Positions 10,026 through 22,372 are shown, counted from the stretch's first letter. The stretch: 64,000 bases of DNA from Russula earlei (GCA_025769875.1 JAGFNK010000027.1:1-64000); one strand, 5' to 3'. Notes: a model not told the origin generated them from the sequence alone. Translations and numbers: made by a program.

Positions 10026-13000
10026 CTTAGGTACCAATGTACATAAAGTTATAAAAAGAAAGTCAATGCAGGTCAATTTGACTATACACGTTGGAACCTC
10101 AAAAGCCAAAAAGAAAACTGCGTTAATCGATAGTGGAGCAACTGAATGCTTCATATCTCCCAAATTAACCAAACAACTCCAATTGAGAACGCGAAAACTA
10201 TCTACACCCAGAGTAGTGAAAAACGTTGATAATACTCCCAATCACCTAGGAAAGATCACTCAAGCAGTAGACTTAGAACTAAAACTGCTAGGACAAAAAG
10301 GCAAACATCAGTTCCTCGTAGCAGATATCAGACAAGATGATCTGATTTTGGGATACCCCTTCCTCAAATCAACAAACCCCAAAATCAACTGGACCAACGG
10401 AACACTAATGGGAAGGATAGTCTTATCCGGAGATGAAGAAACACCAGAATGGATAAGGAACATCACCCAATGGGAAGAAGGCGACGAAGTTTGGGTACAA
10501 ACTCAACTACAAAAGACTACAATTGCCCAACAATTAGCGGAATCCCAAGTACAATCAAAGCAACTGACCTGGCAACAAATAGTCCCTCTCCAATATCACG
10601 CCTATGGCCAAGTCTTTGAAGAACAAGAATCAGAAAGATTCCCCGGACCAAGAAAGTGGGATCATGCCATCGATCTTAGACCTGACGCCCCCACAACGAT
10701 CAATTGTAGAGTATACCCTCTTTCACCTAAAGAAAAAGAAGAACAAGGAAAATTCCTTGAACAAAATCTATGACTAAAGCGAATCAGAAGATCAAACTCA
10801 CCATATGCAAGTGGCTTCTTTTTGATTAAAAAGAAAGATGGCAAATTTTGACTGGTACAAGATTATAGAAACCTAAACAAGTGGACTATACCCAACGTCT
10901 ACCCACTTCCCTTGATCCCAGAACTAATACATGCCCTAGCAGGCAAAGAACTCTTTACTAAATTTGATATCAGATGGGGCTACAACAACATTAGAATCAA
11001 AGAAGGAGACGAATGGAAAGCAGCCTTCAAAACCAGCGATGGATTATTCGAGCCAATGGTAATGTTTTTCAGATTGACCAACTCCCCAGCAACCTTCCAA
11101 ACAATGATGGACAACATCTTTCAAGAAGAACTTGCTCAAGGATGGCTGAAGATTTATATGGACGACATCATTATCGCCATGGAAAATGATGAAGAGAAAC
11201 ATAAGTCTAAAGTTGATCACATCTTGTCAAAGCTAAGACAACACGACCTGTATCTCAAACCAGAAAAGTGCCAATTCCACAAAAGAAAAGTCGAATACCT
11301 AGGAGTAATCATTAGCAAAGGAAAAATCACCATGGACCCAATAAAAGTTAAAGGAATTGAAGACTGGCCTACACCAAAAACATTAAAAGAAGTTCAAAGC
11401 TTCCTTGGATTCTGCAACTTCTATCGCAACTTTATCCCAAATTTCTCAATTAAAGCTAGACCACTCAACGACCTAACAAAAAAGAATAAACAATGGGAAT
11501 GGACACCCAGAGAACAACAAGCATTCCAATCACTAAAAGACACATGCGTGTCTTACCCAGTCCTTCGAACTCCAGATTGGACTAAACAATTCATCCTTGA
11601 CACCAATGCATCAGGATTTGCCATAGGAGCAGTTATTTTCCAAGAACATGAAGATGGACTCCATCCTATAGCATTTTATTCAAGAACATTACTAGATGCG
11701 GAAAGAAATTACGATGCACATGATAAAGAATTGGCTGCTGTCATCTTTGGCCTCAAAAGCGGCAGACCATTCTTCCTGGGTGCAGAAAAACCCATCCGAA
11801 TAAGGACAGACCACAAAAATCTTACATATTTCAAAGAACCACAGAAACTAACTGGACAACAAGCAAGATGGATGCAATACATGCAAGACTTTAATTTAAT
11901 TATGGAACATATCCCGGGACACACCAATACAATCGCCAACACTCTTTCTCGTCGCAAAGACCTTAACAAGGGGGTAGAAGAACAAAAAACCACCCTTCTC
12001 CCACCTGAAATATTCACATGAAAAATCTACCTACCCGACAAACTAGATGAACGACGAGAAATCTTATGACAATTTCACGATGCCCCACCTGCAGGACACC
12101 CCGGAATAGCCAACACATGGGACTTAGTCAAACAACACTATGAAGGACCCAGACTATGACAATTTGTAGAGCAATACGTGAAAGGCTGCGCCAAATGCCA
12201 AGAATCCAAAACCAATTTACCAAGAAAGAAAGCCACGACCTTTCCACTTGACACACACGTTGAACAAGGCCCCTTTCAATACATATCAATGGACCTTATC
12301 ACTGATTTACCAAAATCAGAAGGATTCGACAGTATCCTCACCATCGTCGACCAAGGATGTTCTAAAGCGACCAAATTCATTCCATGTAACAAAATGATTG
12401 ATGGAACAGGTGTCGCACACGAGTACCTGAAACACCTCGTGCCCTGGTTTGGTGTCCCTAAAAGAATCATATCTGACAGAGACCCTCGATTCGCATCAAA
12501 CTTCTCCAAAGTGTTATGCAAAAGTCTAGGCATCAAACAAAACATGTCCACTGCATTTCACCCTCAAACTGACGGACAAACCGAAAGAATGAACGCCTGG
12601 CTAGAACAATACTTGAGACCCTGGACTATGACCCATCCACACTCCTGGGCAAAAATGCTTCCCATCGCAGAATATGCGCATAACTCATGGAAACACAAAG
12701 TATCACGACGATCACCACATGAACTCCTCATGGGATTCAAACCTCAAATTAACATAAATCTTGAAGACAACAACGTCCCCGCCTCAACCGATCGTCTCAA
12801 AGAACTAGAACAATCTAGATACACAATTTCCATTTTGAGTATGACAACTTCTTATCATTAAATAATTATATTTATTTTCTGAATTGTAAAGATGTTCAAG
12901 CACCGCTCTGCTGACAAAGGCCGACAGTCCGGATTCAGGTGTCACATTTTTGCGAAATTCCAAAGACTCTCATACGACCGGTCCGCTTCAGCAGTGTGTT

Positions 13001-13478
13001 GCGTTCAAACGCGACGCGTAGCTGAGTGGCAACTTTGAAACCCGATCGGGGGCGTCAGAGTACACACTAGTTTCACCCTTTTGTCTGTATCTCCCCTCTC
13101 ACTCCTCTGAGTTCTCTATAATTTTACACAGCCTTTAATGATATGCATAGATGATATATTGAATGTTTTATGATATTGTGTTGAGAAATACCAGTTTTGT
13201 CATTCACATAAGTTGATTTTTTTTTTTTTTCATTGGCAACCTGTATGGGAAAATGTAAAAAAATATAACAAGCCAAGCCGGGGTTGATGGCTTTGGCCCA
13301 GCCTGGCATCTGCCGCCTCGGGCTATCAGGCGTAGCCGGGCAGAAGGTGCTGCCTCTTTGTTGCTTTGCTCAGCGCCTGCCTCCATCGTCATACCTGCTC
13401 TGTCTGCCACCTCTGCTCCATTTCCAGTCACCTCAAGTTCTCACTCAATGCTGTTGCCCCAGCTCTATTCCCTGTCTC

Positions 13479-15273
13479 TGTCAAGACTCACTGTTGAACT
13501 ATCCAGTTCAAGAGTGAGGGATAAGCTCGAAGACGAGTCGATAGACGTCCAAGACGGCGTGGGCAAGAAGTAAAGTCCAGAGTAGTAACAGGTACCAGAG
13601 AGGCACGGTTACTGTGAGAGTAGGGCAATCACGCAGAGAAGAGGCCAGGATAGTCACAAGGGGACGGTCCTTAAAGGAGTATCCCAGGAATAGAGAGTGC
13701 CGTAAACAAATGGACAGTCTGAGGACTGTCCGCTACTTTATTGAGCGCTTATATACTACAAGAGAACTGCTAACTAGGGAACAAGTCATAACCTTGTTAT
13801 CAAGCACAATAGAGTGATGAGTAAGAAGTCGGAGGACGCTTACTGAGCATGCTCAGTCATGCTCAGTAAGCTGCTGAGTAAGAAGGCTCCTCTTGATGAG
13901 TAAGAGCTTCCCTTGTCCACGTGTTCACTGCTTTAGTGCACGTGCGAGCACTGTTACGAACCAAGGCCAGGCCCTGACTGTAGATGGTCCTATTTCACTC
14001 AAGAGAGACCTCTCTCATTTTGCATTACCAACACCCTTCCGTTTTCTGGGCTATCCCCCCTGCAGTGCAAGATATCGCTATTGCAAAGGCACTATAACAC
14101 AACCAGGCACCCGTTTCCTAATCGGGTAATCATCGCGTGGCAGCCACATGGCCACCCAGCCACCAAGGACCCGAAACAGCAGCACAAACTCTTAGGAACT
14201 GTTGCATAAATCATCTGACGTCATCCAGGCTCCAATGACATCATAGCTGACTGAGCGACTCCACAGTGACCTCATAGGCTCACTAAGCACTCCACAGTGA
14301 CATCATAATGATGTCATCGCTCCACAATGATCAGTAATGCGCTCAGTAAGCCTAAAACTTGACACAAGCAAGTTTATGCCTCTGTAGTCCTATTGGATGG
14401 TACCAAGGAGTCTAGAATAGTCCCAGGTCTTTGTAATCAACCTTGTACACTGTATATAAGCCCCAATGAAGCATGGCAGTCGTCAGACTGTCCATTTGTG
14501 ATACTCTCATACTCCTGGGTACTCCCCTGCGACCGCTCAGTTTAAAGACTTCCCTCGCCTCCAAGGTACTCTTCAACGACCGCCTTGTCTAAAGCCCTTC
14601 GCTGCACTGGCCTCCAGTCTTCGCCTCTGCCTCTTGCAACACTTACCAGTCCCTATCTGGTACCTCCTCGTCGTTTGGCTCGTCCTCCTGTTCAACGCCG
14701 CTTTCGCCGCGTATCACCTGTTCTGACCCTTGCCCACCTGCTCCTGAGTCCTTAGTGATCAGCAGTACGTGTCTTGACAAGCACCTGATTCATTTCCTGT
14801 TAGTTAGTTTAGGGCCGGTCATTTGAGGACTTGTAGTTTGGTTAGGGGATAGTGTTATCTTATAAGGCCCTTATATAGTTCTATTAGGGTCCCTAGAGTC
14901 GACCCTAATACTTCTATTAAGGTCCTTAGTATTGCCTTATAGTCCGTTCTATAGTTATTAGAGTTGGTCTAATAACGCGTTGTAGGGCCTTTGATACTAG
15001 GTTAGTGCCTATTGTAGAACTTCTAGGGTCGTTCCAAAGGGTCTTTAGGAAGGCCCTAATACTGTCTTTTGTTGTTAAAAGGGTTGCCTTTAAGTGGGGC
15101 TTGCTGTATGTCGATTGTGCCGAGAATCGCTTGCGCAACAATGCACGCGCGATATTGTGGACACCTCTACTCACCCCTTTTGCTCGTGTGAACAGGGTGA
15201 CACCATGGGGGCTGGGTTTCCTCCTATAAGGAAGGGTCCTTCAAGGACCCTCTCCGGAGAATGGTTCATGACA
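13479..15273 (-). repeat. Solo LTR A4 inside insertion E
   Basis: A family-A LTR in minus orientation with a perfect GTCTC duplication (13474-13478, 15274-15278). It is split by LTR C2. Confidence 0.92.
13952..14779 (+). repeat. Solo LTR C2 inside LTR A4
   Basis: An intact 828-bp family-C LTR, starting TGTTACGAACC and ending GTCTTGACA, with a perfect AGCAC duplication (13947-13951, 14780-14784). It has TATATAAG and a GGCAGTC..GACTGTCC hairpin at 14475-14493. It is the innermost layer of the nest. Confidence 0.93.
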
Positions 15274-16296
15274 GTCTCAGTCTTGGTCTCACCCTCTGCC
15301 ACTGTCTCAGCGCCAGCTGCCATCACCGCCGTGGTTCCAGTTCTGCCACTCATGAAGGCCTTGTTCTTGATAATGAAGAACACAGTTTAGGAACTTGGGA
15401 CCAATCAGATCCCCAGTACCAACTCTTTCACTATCAACCTTCACCTTCTCTTGGAAGACATCGTTTATCTTCTGCAGAAGAATCTGAGCGACCTTCCTCT
15501 TGACCCCAAACTAGACAACCTTCACCTAGGTTATCTCCTATACATCTAGCTGTAGAAGCCACACCAGCACCAGAACCACTTCCTGTACCACAAAGGATTT
15601 TTGGTATCGCTTGCGTACCCACTCCTAGACCTCCTACTCCCCCTACTCCACCTTCACCTCCTACTCCACCACCTCCAGCTATGGCTGCCATAGTCCCAAT
15701 CCCTTCTAATGGAGCTGTTAGGGGAAACCCAACCCACCATCTACAGTACAACACACAACAACTTCTAGAACGTAAACAACAACCCTCCAGACCTGATAAC
15801 CTGGAAATGAAAGAAGGAACCCTCTTATGGCTAGAAGGCAAAAACTTCAAGACACGAGGAAACCGCAAACTGACCCCAAAACGTTATGGACCCTTCCCCA
15901 TCATAAAGAAGGTTTCTAAAGTCGCCTACCAACTCCAAATTCCATCATCCATGAAAATACACGACGTCTTCCATGTCAATCTACTTCTACCATATATAGA
16001 AACGGAAGAATATGGCACGCCATTTACATGACCTCCTCCGATCATCGATAACGAAGAAGAATACGAGATTGAGGCCATTCTAGATGCCAGAAGGTTCAGA
16101 CAAACACGTAAACTTCAATACCTCGTACACTGGAAAGGCTACCCATCATCAAATGACTCATGGGTCGACCACCATGACCTCAACGCCCCCAAACTCCTCA
16201 AAGAATTCTACTCCGCTACGGCTGGACGACCCAATGCATAAAAAGACCACCATTCTCAATCAACACTCTCCACCACTCTATCCCTTCCACTCCAAC

Positions 16297-17559
16297 ATGT
16301 CCTCCAACGCCAACTCACCCACTGCCTCCTCCATTACCCTCATCCCTACTCCTCCACACTCCCCAACTCTCATCCCTCTACCAATCTCTAGAGAACCGTC
16401 TCCATCCACGGCCGCAACTATCAACACTCAACTCCTAGTACGACGTGCAGCGCAACACGTGGCAATGATAGCACAAGCCCAAGAACTTTAGCACGAAGAA
16501 ACTCTACCTACCATACTACGAGCCTTCAGCAATCGCTCCCCCACCAGAGGAACTAACTCCCCAATTGTCCGCGGCCCATCCTACCATGTTTGTTCCCCCT
16601 CTCCTGACCCCATTCCTATCCCTCCTCGACTCGACACACCCATCCCTCAGCAACCAATTAATTTGGTACTCCTCAACGAAAACTTTGCCCCAGTACCCTT
16701 ACGAAACAACGACACTCCCCCACCTGCCTACGTAGCACCTGTAGCCCCTGGGACAGATACTATGACTGAACTGCGCGAGCTAGGAGACGGCTGGATGGAG
16801 GGAACTCTAGGACTTGACATTTTGATCCCTGATCCAGGCAACGAAGACGACACCATTCCCCCACGATTCATCCTACCCAATCTGACCAATGGATTCCCAT
16901 CAGTCATCGCTACCTACGGCCCCGGATGTCCTACTCATCGAATTTTGATTCGGGCTCATGCCGACCCCTATCCTCATCCTCTCCTCACTACAAAAGACAC
17001 CTTCTTATTCCAGGAAGGACTCAGACATACCAAGGCCGTCAACGAAGCCCTCACCTTCGAACAAGACCTGTCTCTTGAGGCCGAAGTCCTTTGATATCAA
17101 TTCGCCATTAAAAAAGCACGACAGATGGCCAACCAACTCGTCATGGCTAGAGGGCGCTACCACAACATGCTGTGGGAAATTCGGGATAGTGAGGTCAAAT
17201 TGGCCAGAGCTAATGCTAAAACCCGACTCGAACCCAGAATCCTGTTTCAGTCCATGCCACAACTAACCGAACAAGAACATAAAGACGCCAAAGAGGCGAT
17301 CGCGGACCCTTGGTATCAGTTCTCCCCTCGTATCTCTGACAAATGCTCCTGGTGTCTCGATGGGGGACACGACACCGTCGACTGCCCCAAATTACTACCT
17401 GCATTCTCTGCAATCGCCACAGACACAAGGCAGACCTCTGCAGAACCCCACATCGACAATGCAAACCGCACAAAACATGTCGAGTTCTCCGAGACCAACT
17501 TCACTACCATACCCATCGCTGTGTCTCTAACGTCCACCCCTACAAAGGTTAGACCTTAA
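16297..17559 (+). pseudogene. Third ORF of element D, with CCHC zinc knuckle
   Basis: The frame lies between pol and the right LTR and ends in TAA at 17557-17559. The first ~100 residues are Ser/Pro/Thr-rich. A middle part (16663-17100) contains a DGWMEG segment and a His/Pro-rich stretch, then an Arg/Lys-rich probable helix. Near the C-terminus is C-X2-C-X4-H-X4-C (CSWCLDGGHDTVDC, about 17344-17385), a zinc-knuckle pattern. It is interrupted by TAG at 16489 and TGA at 17092, the latter at a likely Arg. I do not recognise the family; its position and layout parallel the third ORFs of F' and F. A nucleic-acid-binding accessory role is only an inference. Confidence 0.7.
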
Positions 17560-17570
17560 CAAGGGGGTAA

Positions 17571-18064
17571 TGTCACAAGAACCGGTAAATCGGACCGGAC
17601 CGGCAACTGGATAAGCCTACCCGGACATGTCTCAAGTTTCCCACGTGTTTTACGACCCTTCTGTAGCCTCGCACATACCAGACATTTCCTGCATGTTCTA
17701 GTTCGATCGCCTCGCTTCCACCTCGTGAATACTATTTGATATAGTACTTAGCATGTATATAAGACTGCTGTTTGACAAGGACAAGCTCTAAGCTTGTTCT
17801 CCTGTGAAATATCACTGGTTTTCAAACTTCAGGACTTGTAGGCTTGCAAGACATCAAGCACATCGTCTGAAACCCTCTCTACTCATGAGTCTTCTCAACG
17901 CGAAGACTTATTCGTAGTTTCCCCTCTCCGCGGAACATATTCGCCTTGGCAATATCGTCTCTGAGATCCCCAAAGCTTGCGAAGACTTAGTGTCTCGCTC
18001 GACTCGCTGTGCTCGTCTCGCACGTGAACTGATTGGTCAGTGACACCACCCCCAGTCGGTGACA
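17571..18064 (+). repeat. Right LTR of element D, with upstream polypurine tract
   Basis: A 494-bp LTR the same length as the left one, preceded by a purine-rich AACAAGGGGGTAA at 17558-17570 that fits the plus-strand primer. Its 14 differences from the left LTR are 13 CpG transitions and one transversion. Confidence 0.95.
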
Positions 18065-18295
18065 ACCACACGAGGGATAGCCCAGAAAATGGAAGGGAGT
18101 CGGCAATGCAAAGTGAGAGAGGTCTCTCTTGAGTGAAATAGGACAATCTACGGCCAGGACCTGGCCTTGGTTTGTAACAACTCCTTGCCCATGCCGTCTT
18201 GGACATCTATTGACTCATCTTCGAGCTTACTCCTCACTCTTGAACTGGTTATTTCAACAGTGAGTCTTGACAGTTATACCATATTGGTACAATAC

Positions 18296-19068
18296 ATGAC
18301 ATGCCAGAGATGCCTTCTATGTAAGAAAGCCTTTAATACAACATGGTCTCTGAGGCTCCATCTTTCATGGCTGGAGACTTGCAGCATGGCATGGCAACAA
18401 TGCACTGACAATGACCTGCCCCACCGCATCTTTGAGGATGCTCACATAGATGCCACACCATTCAGTTGCAGCATTTTCTTTGACCCAGAACACAATAATC
18501 ACACTCAGCCATCCTCTGTGTATCACCCACTAGAAACCTCTCTTGAGCAAAATGAGCCATCAGCAAAAAGGGCTTGCACAGAAACTCAGTCGACAGCTGA
18601 TGAATGCTGTGCAAGGCACTATGTAGAGGCATATCCAGCCATGGTTGCTGAGAATTTAGGAACAGCTCTCACCCCATTCCAGGAGCGAGGTGAGGTGCTA
18701 CAGAAATCAGGGTTGCCTCCATGGGCACCATTTGAAGATATGGACGAATGGGAACTTGTCAATTGGCTCATAAACTGAGTCAACAAGACTGGAACAGACG
18801 AATTTCTGAAGCTGGGAATGGTAAGTCCAACTATGCACTTGGTGACTCAGTCCTAACATAAAATATACATAGACAATGAAATGCTTTCAACTCGTGTACA
18901 AAAGTGCATACTCCTTTTTCAAAAAAATCAATACACTTCTGGCAGGGTCTCTGTGGCACACAGAGACTTTCAGCTTCACTGGGGATCTACTGGACAAGAA
19001 TGGAGAGCCAACACAAAATCATTTGAATTGTGGTATCGAAATTCTCTACAATGCGTTGAAGAGCTTAT
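18296..19068 (+). pseudogene. Plavaka-like transposase, N-terminal fragment
   Basis: The frame begins with a zinc-finger-like CQRCLLCKK..H pattern, then an acidic linker. Next come PPWAPFEDMDEWELVNWL and, beyond a TGA (18776-18778), DEFLKLGM. This ordering (an N-terminal finger, then a W-rich segment before EFLKL) is typical of the Plavaka transposases of Agaricomycetes. After a GTAAGT donor, a second block resumes with SFFKKINTL and FTGDLLDKNGEPT. The fragment ends abruptly at a junction with Gypsy gag sequence near 19069. The catalytic domain is absent, so this is a dead fragment. LTR A3 lies just upstream and may have removed the start. Confidence 0.65.
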
Positions 19069-19825
19069 ATGTATTCAGGGAGAATAAGTAGAAGGATGGG
19101 TCAATTCTCAGGCAACCACGCTCAGGGACAAAGTGAATAGGGCCCAAAACCCCATTAACAGGAATGATGAGGCACTATGGAATGACTTTGTCACAGACTT
19201 CACATTCAAGTTTACTAACATGGCAGAGAAAGAGGATGCCCAAGTGGCCCTCACCAAACACAAGATGAAAGAATCCCTGGACGACTACATCTCCACCTTT
19301 GAACAACTCCTGGCCAAGACTTAATGGCCTGAACTGATGTAATCACCATTGAAAGCTTCCAAAATGGGCTTAAATGCAGACTTTATGCTGCAATTCTCAA
19401 CAAGGATGTCTGGCCTACCACTCTCCAGGAATGGAAAGAAGAAGCCAGGAGGCAACATTGCTGTTTTATCACCATCAGAGAAAAACTCAAAGGAAGAAAA
19501 ACCCTACCTACCCCAGAACACAGGACCCGTCATTCCAACCAAATGCAAGTGGACTCTGCCAAGTCCAACTTCAAAAAACTCACAGAAGAAGAAAGAAAGC
19601 AAATGGCCAAGGAAGGATGCTGCTTCCATTGCAGAGAAAAGGGCCACCTTAGCAAGGAGTGCCCCAATAATTCAACCCCTACCACTTGCAAAGCTCGCAC
19701 CACCAACCAACCCCAGAACCACCCAAAGAAGAAGAGCCAGCTTCTATGGTAGCCCACATGAAAGCCCTACCAGCTGAAGAACAAGCCAAGATCTGGGACC
19801 TCATTCTCAAAGGGGATTTTCTCTA
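19069..19825 (+). pseudogene. gag: Gag of F', C-terminal part, frameshifted
   Basis: From about 19090 the frame reads a capsid-type segment (GWVNSQAT..ALWNDFVTDFTFKF..LDDYISTFEQLL), like the F gag. After stops and shifts near 19322 it ends with a zinc knuckle CFHCREKGHLSKEC near 19621-19665. The final codons are GAT TTT CTC TAG (19815-19826). Confidence 0.8.
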
Positions 19826-19855
19826 GGCCAAAGTGCAACAGTTGGCACAGAGGCC
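19814..19855 (+). promoter_or_regulatory. Candidate -1 frameshift signal of F'
   Basis: G GAT TTT at 19814-19820, a 5-nt spacer, then stem segments GGCC (19826-19829) with GGCC (19852-19855) and GTGC (19833-19836) with GCAC (19845-19848). The inner stem differs from F at both partners and keeps pairing. Confidence 0.65.
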
Positions 19856-21543
19856 AAAATAGATACCATTGTTCAACATAAAGAAAACTCAATGAAAGTT
19901 CCTTTTATGATCACAACAAATGGAAAGACTGGACAAGCACTCCTAGATGGCAGAGCAACAGAAAACTTCATCAGTCAAGGAATTGTGGGAAAACTACAAA
20001 TCCCACTTTGAGCCCTCAGAACCCCCAGACCTATTATCAATGTAGACAGCACCAGTAACCAGGGTGGAGCATTAACCCATTATGCCCATATGGCTGTACA
20101 ACATGGCCCCACCACTCAACTTCTCACCTTTTATGTCACAAAGATAGAATGATTCTCAGTTACCCCTTTCTGAAGGCATTAAACCCCCTGGTTAATTGGA
20201 GCACTGGACGTCTCAGAAACCACCTTGGGGTCCTTCTCAACCCGATACCCCTGACAAACCTCCCAAAAGTTTGGGTGGCACACCTCAGGATGACCTCCAT
20301 TCCCCCAGAATACTCACAACATCAGAAAGTCTTCTCGGAAGAAGCTGCCAGACAACTCCCACCTAGTTGGGGAGAACTCGACTTTCAAATCACCCTGAAA
20401 CCTGACACCCCCAAATTCCTTGATTGCCGAACTTAACCTCTCTCCCAGAACAAAAAATAAGAACTATCAAGACAAATACAAGAAGACCTGGCAAAGGTTT
20501 CATCAAGGATGGTGTCTCAGACTTTGTATCTCCCATCTTCTTTGTCCAAAAGAAGGATGGCACTGCCCCACAAATGGTAGTAGACTACTGGAAGCTCAAT
20601 AATGCCACCATCCTGGATTATCACACTCTACCAAATGGAAGAACAATTACACTGTCTAAGGGGCAAAACCACCTTTAGCAAATTTGATGTCAGAGCTGGT
20701 TACAACAACATCCTGATTCACCCAGAAGACTGGCACAAGGGAGCCTTCAAAACCCAATTCAGCACATTTGTCCCCATGGTAATGGGGTTTGGCTTCACCA
20801 ATGCCCTGGCAGCTTTCCAGCAAGCAATGAACCACACCCTCCAACCCTGGCTCCTCAAATACCCTGAGAACACCTGTAATTACCTAGATGACATGGCAAT
20901 AGCCACAGGATTGGGGGAAGAACACCTTCATCAACAAATCATGCACAAGTTTCTTGACCTACTCAAAGGGACTCCTACTTTTTAAAGGCATCCAAATGCG
21001 CCTTCAAACAACATGAAATCAACTTCTTGAGCTTCCAAATCAACCAAGGGACCCTCAAGATCAACCCAGTCAAAATGGATGGCCTCAAAAATTGGCTGAG
21101 ACCCCCAAATAATCTGAAACAGGTACAACAAATTATGGGTGCCCTCAACTACCAATGACCATTCATCCAAGACTTTGCAAAAATAGCTTGCCCCATCTTC
21201 TCCACAATTAAGAAAGGGACCCCCTTCTTCTGGACCCCAGAAGTGACCATTGCCCTAGAAACTTTGATATCTGCAGTTTGCAATGACCCTGAGCTCTACA
21301 CAGCCAATCCTGACCTCCCATATGAATTAGAAACTGATGCCTCACAGATTGCCACCAGAGCAATTTTATTCCAGAAGGTTTCAAGGGGAAAAAGAAAAAT
21401 GATCAGTAACATGTCACATGCATTCAATGAAGGAGAAAGTAACTACCCAGTTTGGGATAGAGAGTTCCTAGCCCTAATCCTCACACTCCAACACTGGCAA
21501 TACTTACTAGTTGTCAAGACTCACTGTTGAACTATCCAGTTCA

Positions 21544-22372
21544 TGTTACGAACCAAGGCCAGGCCCTGACCGTAGATGGTCCTATTTCACTCAAGAGAGA
21601 CCTCTCTCATTTTGCATTACCAACTCCCTTCCGTTTTCTGGACTATCCCCCCTGCAGTGCAAGATATCGCTATTGCAAAGGCACTATAACACGACCAGGC
21701 ACCCGTTTCCTAATCGGGTAATCATCGCGTGGCAGCCACATGGCCACCCAGCCACCAAGGACCCGAAACAGCGGCACAAACTCTTAGAAGCTGTTGCATA
21801 AATCATCTGACGTCATCCAGGCTCCAATGACATCATAGCTGACTGAGCGACTCCACAGTGACCTCATAGGCTCACTAAGCACTCCACAGTGACATCATAA
21901 TGATGTCATCGCTCCACAATGATCAGTAATGCGCTCAGTAAGCCTGAAACTTAACACAAGCAAGTTTATGCCTCTGTAGTCCTATTGGATGGTACCAAAG
22001 AGTCTAGAATAGTCCCAGGTCTTTGTAATCGACCCTGTACACTGTATATAAGCCCCAATGAAGCATGGCAGTCGTCAGACTGTCCATTTGTGATACTCTC
22101 ATACTCCTGGGTACTCCCCCGCGACCGCTCAGTCTAAAGATTCCCCTCGCTTCCAAGGTACTCTTCAACGACCGCCTTGTTTAAAGTCCCCTCGCTACAC
22201 TGGCCTCCAGCCTTCGCCTTTGTCTCTTGCAACACCTACCAGTCCCCATCTGGTACCTCCTCATCGTTTGGCTCGTCCTCTTGTTCAACGCCGCCTTCGC
22301 TGCGTATCATCTGTTCCGACCCTTGCCCACCTGCTCCTGAGTCCACACAGATCAGCAGTACGTGTCTTGACA
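21544..22372 (+). repeat. Solo LTR C3 inside LTR A5
   Basis: An 829-bp family-C LTR with a perfect GTTCA duplication (21539-21543, 22373-22377). Confidence 0.93.

Larger units (their letters stand above)
12822..15740. mobile_element. Insertion E inside the D integrase, unclassified
   Basis: D integrase coding stops near 12820 and resumes near 15740. The left part (to 13478) has no recognisable gene. The right part (15274-15735) encodes a Ser/Pro-rich segment ending PPPAMAAIVPIPSNG, which resembles the start of a Gypsy Gag, with one TGA at an expected Arg. I think E is a truncated 5' piece of another Gypsy element. The exact ends and target duplication are unresolved. Confidence 0.5.
9994..16241 (+). 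pseudogene. pol: Pol polyprotein of element D, stops and insertion
   Basis: One frame runs from 9994 to about 12820 and resumes after insertion E at about 15740, ending at TAA 16239-16241. Order: aspartic protease (IDSGATECF near 10130), reverse transcriptase (catalytic YMDD near 11155), RNase H (DTNASGFAIGA near 11600), integrase HHCC finger (near 12075-12200), integrase core (near 12280-12800), and a GPY-like region plus chromodomain (LVHWKGY near 16120). In-frame TGA codons at 10771, 10849, 12019, 12067, 12157 and 16029 are the only stops before the end. Most sit where an Arg is usual for the family, fitting CGA to TGA decay. The TGAs plus insertion E make it non-functional as read. Confidence 0.92.
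7743..18064 (+). mobile_element. Gypsy/Ty3 retrotransposon D (chromovirus type), complete ends
   Basis: The element has two 494-bp LTRs, gag, a -1-shifted pol (protease, RT, RNase H, integrase, chromodomain) and a third ORF. It is flanked by ACCGC (7738-7742) and ACCAC (18065-18069), a 5-bp duplication differing at one CpG. The LTRs differ at 14 of 494 positions, so the insertion is fairly recent. It is disabled by seven in-frame TGA codons, a TAG in ORF3 and insertion E in the integrase region. Confidence 0.95.
7031..18179 (-). repeat. Solo LTR C1 (family C), split by Gypsy element D
   Basis: The minus-orientation LTR runs 7031-7742 and resumes after element D at 18065/18070, ending GTAACA at 18179. 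It is flanked by a perfect ACTCC duplication (7026-7030, 18180-18184) inside LTR A3. Uninterrupted copies are 828-830 bp. Confidence 0.9.
6155..18272 (+). repeat. Solo LTR A3, outer shell of the nested complex
   Basis: The 5' part (6155-7030) and 3' part (18180-18272) together form one family-A LTR, interrupted by LTR C1 and everything inside it. The flanking pentamers GTCAT (6150-6154) and GTTAT (18273-18277) differ by one transition. It carries TATATAAG at 6842, AATAAA and a perfect 8-bp-stem hairpin at 6866-6885. Confidence 0.9.

Noticed and set aside
12276..12551. Minus-strand ORF inside the D integrase
   Set aside because: It overlaps the integrase core completely and has no features of its own.
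15434..15868. 144-codon Gly-rich minus ORF
   Set aside because: It is the antisense of a Pro/Ser-rich Gag-like segment followed by integrase sequence on the plus strand.
10001..17094. TGA recoded as an amino acid in element D
   Set aside because: Gag and several ORFs in the window end at TGA, and the CpG decay seen in the LTRs explains the stops more simply.
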